A stretch of DNA of 18,314 nt from JBLHGN01 sp047616325 (GTDB lineage Bacteria; Pseudomonadota; Gammaproteobacteria; Pseudomonadales; Cellvibrionaceae): positions 1-18,314 of the forward strand of contig JBLHGN010000040.1 in the NCBI GenBank assembly GCA_047616325.1, read 5' to 3'. Position numbers and translations under genes: made by a program. This document shows positions 14,319 through 18,314 of the stretch, one piece after another (positions within the stretch are counted from its first letter, which is position 1; every line of letters begins with the position of its first letter). The notes beneath the pieces were generated by a model. It searched no databases. It saw nothing but the letters and a program-made list of their open reading frames with translations, and was not told the origin of the DNA.

Positions 14319-17300
14319 TTAGGACGCAGCGAGTTCAGCAGCTTCATCAACGTCTACCGTTACCATGCGTGAAACACCGGGCTCATGCATGGTGACCCCC
14401 AATAATTGATGCGCCATTTCCATCGCTATCTTGTTATGCGTAATGTAAATAAATTGTACCTGCGACGACATCTCTTCAACCAAGCGTGCATAGCGCGCCA
14501 CATTGGCGTCGTCTAGCGGTGCATCCACTTCGTCCAACATACAAAATGGCGCTGGGTTCAGTCTAAATATTGAAAACACCAAGGCGATGGCGGTAAGCGC
14601 TTTTTCGCCGCCGGAAAGCAGGTGAATTGTACTGTTTTTCTTGCCGGGAGGTCTCGCCATTATGGCGATACCGGTATCGAGTAAATCGTCTCCGGTAAGT
14701 TCCAAATACGCGTGCCCGCCGCCAAAAACTTTGGGAAATAATTCTTGCAAACCCGTGTTTACCTGTTCGAAGGTTTCTTTAAAGCGAGTTCGTGTTTCTT
14801 TGTCAATTTTCTTGATAGCGCCTTCTAAGGTTTCTAGGGCTTCCACCAAGTCTTGGTTTTGTGAATCGAGGTAATTTTTACGCTCTGATTCCACCTTAAA
14901 CTCGTCAATTGCGGCGAGGTTGATCGCGCCGAGGCGGGCTATTCTGGCTCCCACCTTAGTCAACTCCTCCTCATATTCTTGCTCGTCTATGCCCTCCTCT
15001 AAACTGGCCACTACGGTGTCCAGATCGTAGTCGTCATCTATCAATAGTTGCTTCAAACTTTCCCGCTGTAAATCCAAAGACTGAGCCTGCAAGCGCGCCG
15101 ACTCTAGATTGGATCGCAGACCAGACAATATTTGCCCGACTTGGTGGCGACCTTTTTCAGATTCCCTCAAAGCGGCTTCGACCGTTTCCAAAGCCGCGCG
15201 CGCTTCACTTAAGTGTTTTTCTACGGCAACACGCCTCTCAAGATGGGCTTCCAGTTCAAGCTTGCTCTCTTCTGCAGGATCGACATTTTCAGAAAGTGCC
15301 AGCAGCAGTGTTTCTTTACGTTCTTCCATACGCTGCATTTGATCTTGTAAACGCTGCAGGCCGAGACGCACTGATTCCAACTGGGTTTTAATGGACTGGT
15401 AGCGCATGGCCATTGCGTGAGACTTGTCTTTATCGTGTCGAGCGCGCTGACGGGCCTGGTCTAAATTTAGCCGAATATCATCACGCTGACTGAGTAGTTT
15501 CTCTCTATCTTCGGTGTCGTGCTCCATTCCGTTAATAGCACTTTGCAGCTTTGTTCTCGCATCCACTAGATTTTCGCTTTCGGCATTGAGCTGGGCCTTG
15601 GCATCACTTAGATCGCGCTCGGCTCGCGCACGCCGCTCTAGCACCTGTTCCACCTTGGCTTTTTGAGCACTAAGCTGAGAACGTACTTCACTGTGCATTC
15701 GGTTTAGATTTTCAAGTTCTTTGCGAACACTTTCGCGCGCGTGTTCGGCATCTTGTAATGCCAAACGAGTTGCCTCAAGGGTTTCCGTAAAGTCATCTAT
15801 ATTCTGTTCAAGCTCGGAAATCCGCTCTGCCAATACCTCTAATTCTTTACTTCGGGCAATCACACCGCTATTTACTTCGTTGCCTTTGCCAACCCGCAAC
15901 CAATTGAGACCCAACCATACACCATCGCGCGTTACCACCGACTCGCCACTTTTCAAATGAATCCTTCTTGCCATCGCATCGACGAGGTCTTCCGCAATAT
16001 ATACACCGTGTAACAAGTGACTCACATCGACATCAGATTGTATTTTGCTCAACAGTGTTTGCGCAGAAGCACTACTTTTCGAAACATGACCAGATTCAAT
16101 TATCATCAACTGGCCCGAGCTAAACGACTCCACAGCACTGTTAAGGCTGGTCAACTGCTGGTCGCCATAAACCGCTTGCAATGAACGCCCTAACACGGCT
16201 TCCACGGCCATATCCCAGCCGCTTTCTACCGATATCTTTTCAGCAAGGCGGGCACAGTGATTTAAACCTTGCTGTTCCAGCCATTCTGTAACGTCACCCG
16301 CTGACAGGCCAAGAGCCGCCTGCTGCAATGTTTCCAAAGACGCCTGACGGCCTTTAGCCGATTGCAGTTCACTGCGCAAAGTATCTCGCTCATCAGAAGT
16401 TGTTTGTTGCCGCTCTCGCAACGTTTCTATAATCGCAACACTGGATTCTGCCTGGGCGCTTTTTTCTTCTATGTTTAGTTCGTGAGTGGCCAGCTCTTGT
16501 TCAAACACCTCGATTTCTTCATTTACATCATTTACAACTAGGCCGTCTCGCTCGGTTTCGAGTTTATCCATGCGTTCAATTACACGCTGCTGAACCTGTT
16601 CGAGATATTTGATTCGCGACTGTTGCACTTCAGCTTGCTGGCGCGGTTCAGCGGCACGCTGGTTAAAATGGTCCCACTCTTGTTGCCAGATGTGCATGGC
16701 ATCTTCGGCTTCAAGCAAACTAGTACTTGACACCTCTTCCGCCTCTTTTATCATCTCCAGCTCGGGCTCTATTTCCATAAGCTCGGCCTCCCAACCCTCG
16801 GACTTGGCCCTGTCTTCAGCCAAGTGTTCCTGTGCCTCCTGGCTGTCGCGCTCATTTTGATGGAGGTCGACTTTCAATTGCCGCTCGCGCTCTTGCGCGT
16901 GCTGAATGGACTGTTCAATACGAGCGATATCGGCACCTATCGAATAGAAACGTCCCTGCACCTCGTTAAACTTGTCGCTAAGTTCTGAATATTGCATGCG
17001 ATTTTTGTCAATTGAAGAATCGTGGCGAACCTGCTCGGTAACGCTAGCTTCAACCGATAGCTCTAGCTCCTTGATTGCATTGTGTTTAGTGTTGGATTTC
17101 TCCTCCAGTACACAGTAGCGATAAGCCTGAAGCTTTGATTTAAGTTCGCGCTCTATCTTTTTGAATTCACTGTACTTTTCTGCAGATTGAGCTTGGCGCT
17201 CTAGACGTGAAAGCTGGCGCTCCAACTCATCGCGGATGTCGGTAAGACGCTCCAGATTCTCGCGGGTGCGCTTTATTCGGTTTTCGGTATCGCGGCGGCG

Positions 17301-17825
17301 CTCCTTGTATTTTGAAATGCCTGCCGCCTCTTCGATGTATACGCGCAGCTCCTCTGGTTTTGCCTCGATAAGGCGCGAAATCATACCCTGTTCAATAATT
17401 GCGTAACTGCGAGGGCCCAGCCCAGTGCCTAGAAAAATATCGGTAATATCGCGTCGACGACATTTGGTGCTGTTCAAATAGTAAAAATTTTGGCTATCAC
17501 GGGTAACTTTTCGTTTTACAGAAATTTCAGCATAACCGGCAAACTCACCCGTTATAGTGCCGTCGCTGTTATCAAACACCAATTCAATGGAAGCTTGGCC
17601 GACCGGCTTGCGACCGCTGGAACCGTTAAAAATAACGTCGGTCATCGATTCACCGCGCAGATTTTTTGCGGATGATTCGCCCAACACCCAACGCACGGCA
17701 TCGATGATATTTGACTTGCCACAGCCATTGGGGCCGACAACGGCGCCAAGATTACTGGGGAAGTGAACCGTAGTGGGATCTACAAAAGACTTAAAGCCGG
17801 CTAGCTTGATGGATTTCAACCGCAT
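14319..17825 (-). CDS. smc: Chromosome segregation protein SMC
   Basis: 1168 residues, the usual length for bacterial SMC. The N-terminal ATPase half carries Walker A GPNGCGKSN at 31-39. A first coiled coil runs from about 165 to 500, a globular hinge from about 505 to 660, and a second coiled coil from about 660 to 1020. The C-terminal head has the signature LSGGEKALTA starting at 1070 and Walker B FCMLDEVDAPLDD with catalytic Glu1099. It organises and segregates the chromosome with the kleisin ScpA and with ScpB (not in this window). The ATG at 17825 begins the typical MRLKSIKLAGFKSF. No strong ribosome binding site precedes it. Upstream lie 210 bp free of genes that probably contain the promoter of the smc-zipA unit. 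Confidence 0.97.
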   Translation of the reverse strand: MRLKSIKLAGFKSFVDPTTVHFPSNLGAVVGPNGCGKSNIIDAVRWVLGESSAKNLRGESMTDVIFNGSSGRKPVGQASIELVFDNSDGTITGEFAGYAEISVKRKVTRDSQNFYYLNSTKCRRRDITDIFLGTGLGPRSYAIIEQGMISRLIEAKPEELRVYIEEAAGISKYKERRRDTENRIKRTRENLERLTDIRDELERQLSRLERQAQSAEKYSEFKKIERELKSKLQAYRYCVLEEKSNTKHNAIKELELSVEASVTEQVRHDSSIDKNRMQYSELSDKFNEVQGRFYSIGADIARIEQSIQHAQERERQLKVDLHQNERDSQEAQEHLAEDRAKSEGWEAELMEIEPELEMIKEAEEVSSTSLLEAEDAMHIWQQEWDHFNQRAAEPRQQAEVQQSRIKYLEQVQQRVIERMDKLETERDGLVVNDVNEEIEVFEQELATHELNIEEKSAQAESSVAIIETLRERQQTTSDERDTLRSELQSAKGRQASLETLQQAALGLSAGDVTEWLEQQGLNHCARLAEKISVESGWDMAVEAVLGRSLQAVYGDQQLTSLNSAVESFSSGQLMIIESGHVSKSSASAQTLLSKIQSDVDVSHLLHGVYIAEDLVDAMARRIHLKSGESVVTRDGVWLGLNWLRVGKGNEVNSGVIARSKELEVLAERISELEQNIDDFTETLEATRLALQDAEHARESVRKELENLNRMHSEVRSQLSAQKAKVEQVLERRARAERDLSDAKAQLNAESENLVDARTKLQSAINGMEHDTEDREKLLSQRDDIRLNLDQARQRARHDKDKSHAMAMRYQSIKTQLESVRLGLQRLQDQMQRMEERKETLLLALSENVDPAEESKLELEAHLERRVAVEKHLSEARAALETVEAALRESEKGRHQVGQILSGLRSNLESARLQAQSLDLQRESLKQLLIDDDYDLDTVVASLEEGIDEQEYEEELTKVGARIARLGAINLAAIDEFKVESERKNYLDSQNQDLVEALETLEGAIKKIDKETRTRFKETFEQVNTGLQELFPKVFGGGHAYLELTGDDLLDTGIAIMARPPGKKNSTIHLLSGGEKALTAIALVFSIFRLNPAPFCMLDEVDAPLDDANVARYARLVEEMSSQVQFIYITHNKIAMEMAHQLLGVTMHEPGVSRMVTVDVDEAAELAAS

Positions 17826-17860
17826 ATTCTGGTATTCGCTTTATTTCGTTACTTTAAGAA

Positions 17861-17872
17861 AGTTATATAACT
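17861..17872. repeat. 12-bp perfect palindrome upstream of smc
   Basis: AGTTATATAACT lies about 36 bases upstream of the smc ATG, inside an AT-rich stretch that could hold the promoter. It is self-complementary over all 12 bases. It could be an operator, but AT-rich palindromes are common by chance. Confidence 0.3.
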
Positions 17873-18035
17873 ATATGATTTATATTGTATTACCAGGTAT
17901 TTGTATGCACATAAAAAAGCTTGCGTCCATCCTATCGAGGATACCAAAGCAGACGAGTGACAACACTATAGCGCTTGGACACCTAATACAGAGCCGGCGA
18001 TTCTACACACAATAAGGGCGTGAATCATCCGAAAA

Positions 18036-18314
18036 TCATGGCAATTGTTCGGCTATACTCAGCGCAATTTTTTTACTGTGGCTGGCCACCAATACCGGAC
18101 CAAAAGATGCTTGCCAATCGCCAGCCTTTGAAATGGCACTACCTGTAGACGATATCCGTGCTACCACTTCAACTTGAGGAAAACTACCTAGATCCATTCC
18201 TTGAGCCATAGACATCGACTTATCAAGCGTCACGGTTACGGGCAGCTCACTGACTTTAATTTTTCTTATTGCCAGAGGCATTTTCGGCCCCTGCCAAGCT
18301 CTTGCATAAATAAA
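18036..18314 (-). CDS. ccmI: Cytochrome c biogenesis protein CcmI, C-terminal part, cut by window edge
   Basis: The frame is open from the right edge to a TGA at 18036 and encodes the last 92 residues. It contains FIYARAWQGPKMPLAI, VSELPVTVTLDKSMSM and LGSFPQVEVVARISSTG, which match the conserved C-terminal domain of CcmI (CycH). CcmI is the periplasmic apocytochrome-c chaperone part of the haem lyase complex. The methionine inside the segment (18281) is not the true start because the family similarity continues upstream of it to the edge. The rest of the ccm operon is expected further right. The gene ends 210 bp before the smc start. Confidence 0.85.
   Translation of the reverse strand, partial: FIYARAWQGPKMPLAIRKIKVSELPVTVTLDKSMSMAQGMDLGSFPQVEVVARISSTGSAISKAGDWQASFGPVLVASHSKKIALSIAEQLP

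Overview
The window reads as the chromosome of a marine-type gammaproteobacterium, probably a Cellvibrionaceae or Saccharophagus/Teredinibacter-like lineage. This rests on the smc-zipA-ligA order, an 'Arabinose_bd' AraC regulator, a FadD/FadE pair and near-balanced GC; no species can be named. Almost every gene is on the minus strand, so transcription runs from the right end of the window to the left.

Right part (18314 to 10209, minus strand): the C-terminal end of ccmI (cytochrome c maturation), then smc (chromosome condensation) and zipA (FtsZ membrane anchor, 30 bp after smc). Next come about 355 bp holding a hairpin repeat of REP type, then a gene for an NAD+-dependent DNA ligase with all the LigA domains, then a lipoprotein with a lytic-transglycosylase (SLT) fold. 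The ligase sits where ligA normally follows zipA. It is much more AT-rich than its neighbours and differs from textbook LigA at several catalytic positions, so it looks like a foreign ligase that replaced, or was inserted beside, the native gene.

Middle (10152 to 3470, minus strand): an unrecognised 140-residue soluble protein overlapping or abutting a Cof-type HAD phosphatase; a small two-helix membrane protein coupled by a 4-bp overlap to an AraC-family regulator; then a 594-residue acyl-CoA dehydrogenase and a long-chain acyl-CoA synthetase (TTG start). The last two form a fatty-acid activation and first-oxidation module, and the AraC gene upstream could be its regulator.

Left part (3247 to 1): a housekeeping-type patatin phospholipase, then a gene-poor, accessory-looking stretch of about 2 kb. 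It holds an orphan JAB/JAMM metalloprotease of the Cap3/ubiquitin-like-processing type whose proper start codon is missing, a 73-residue basic protein under a perfect LexA box with an ideal ribosome binding site, and at the very edge the first 89 codons of a DUF4338 (DruA-like) protein. Main points for follow-up: the divergent ligase in the ligA slot, the SOS-controlled small protein, and the orphan JAB protease.
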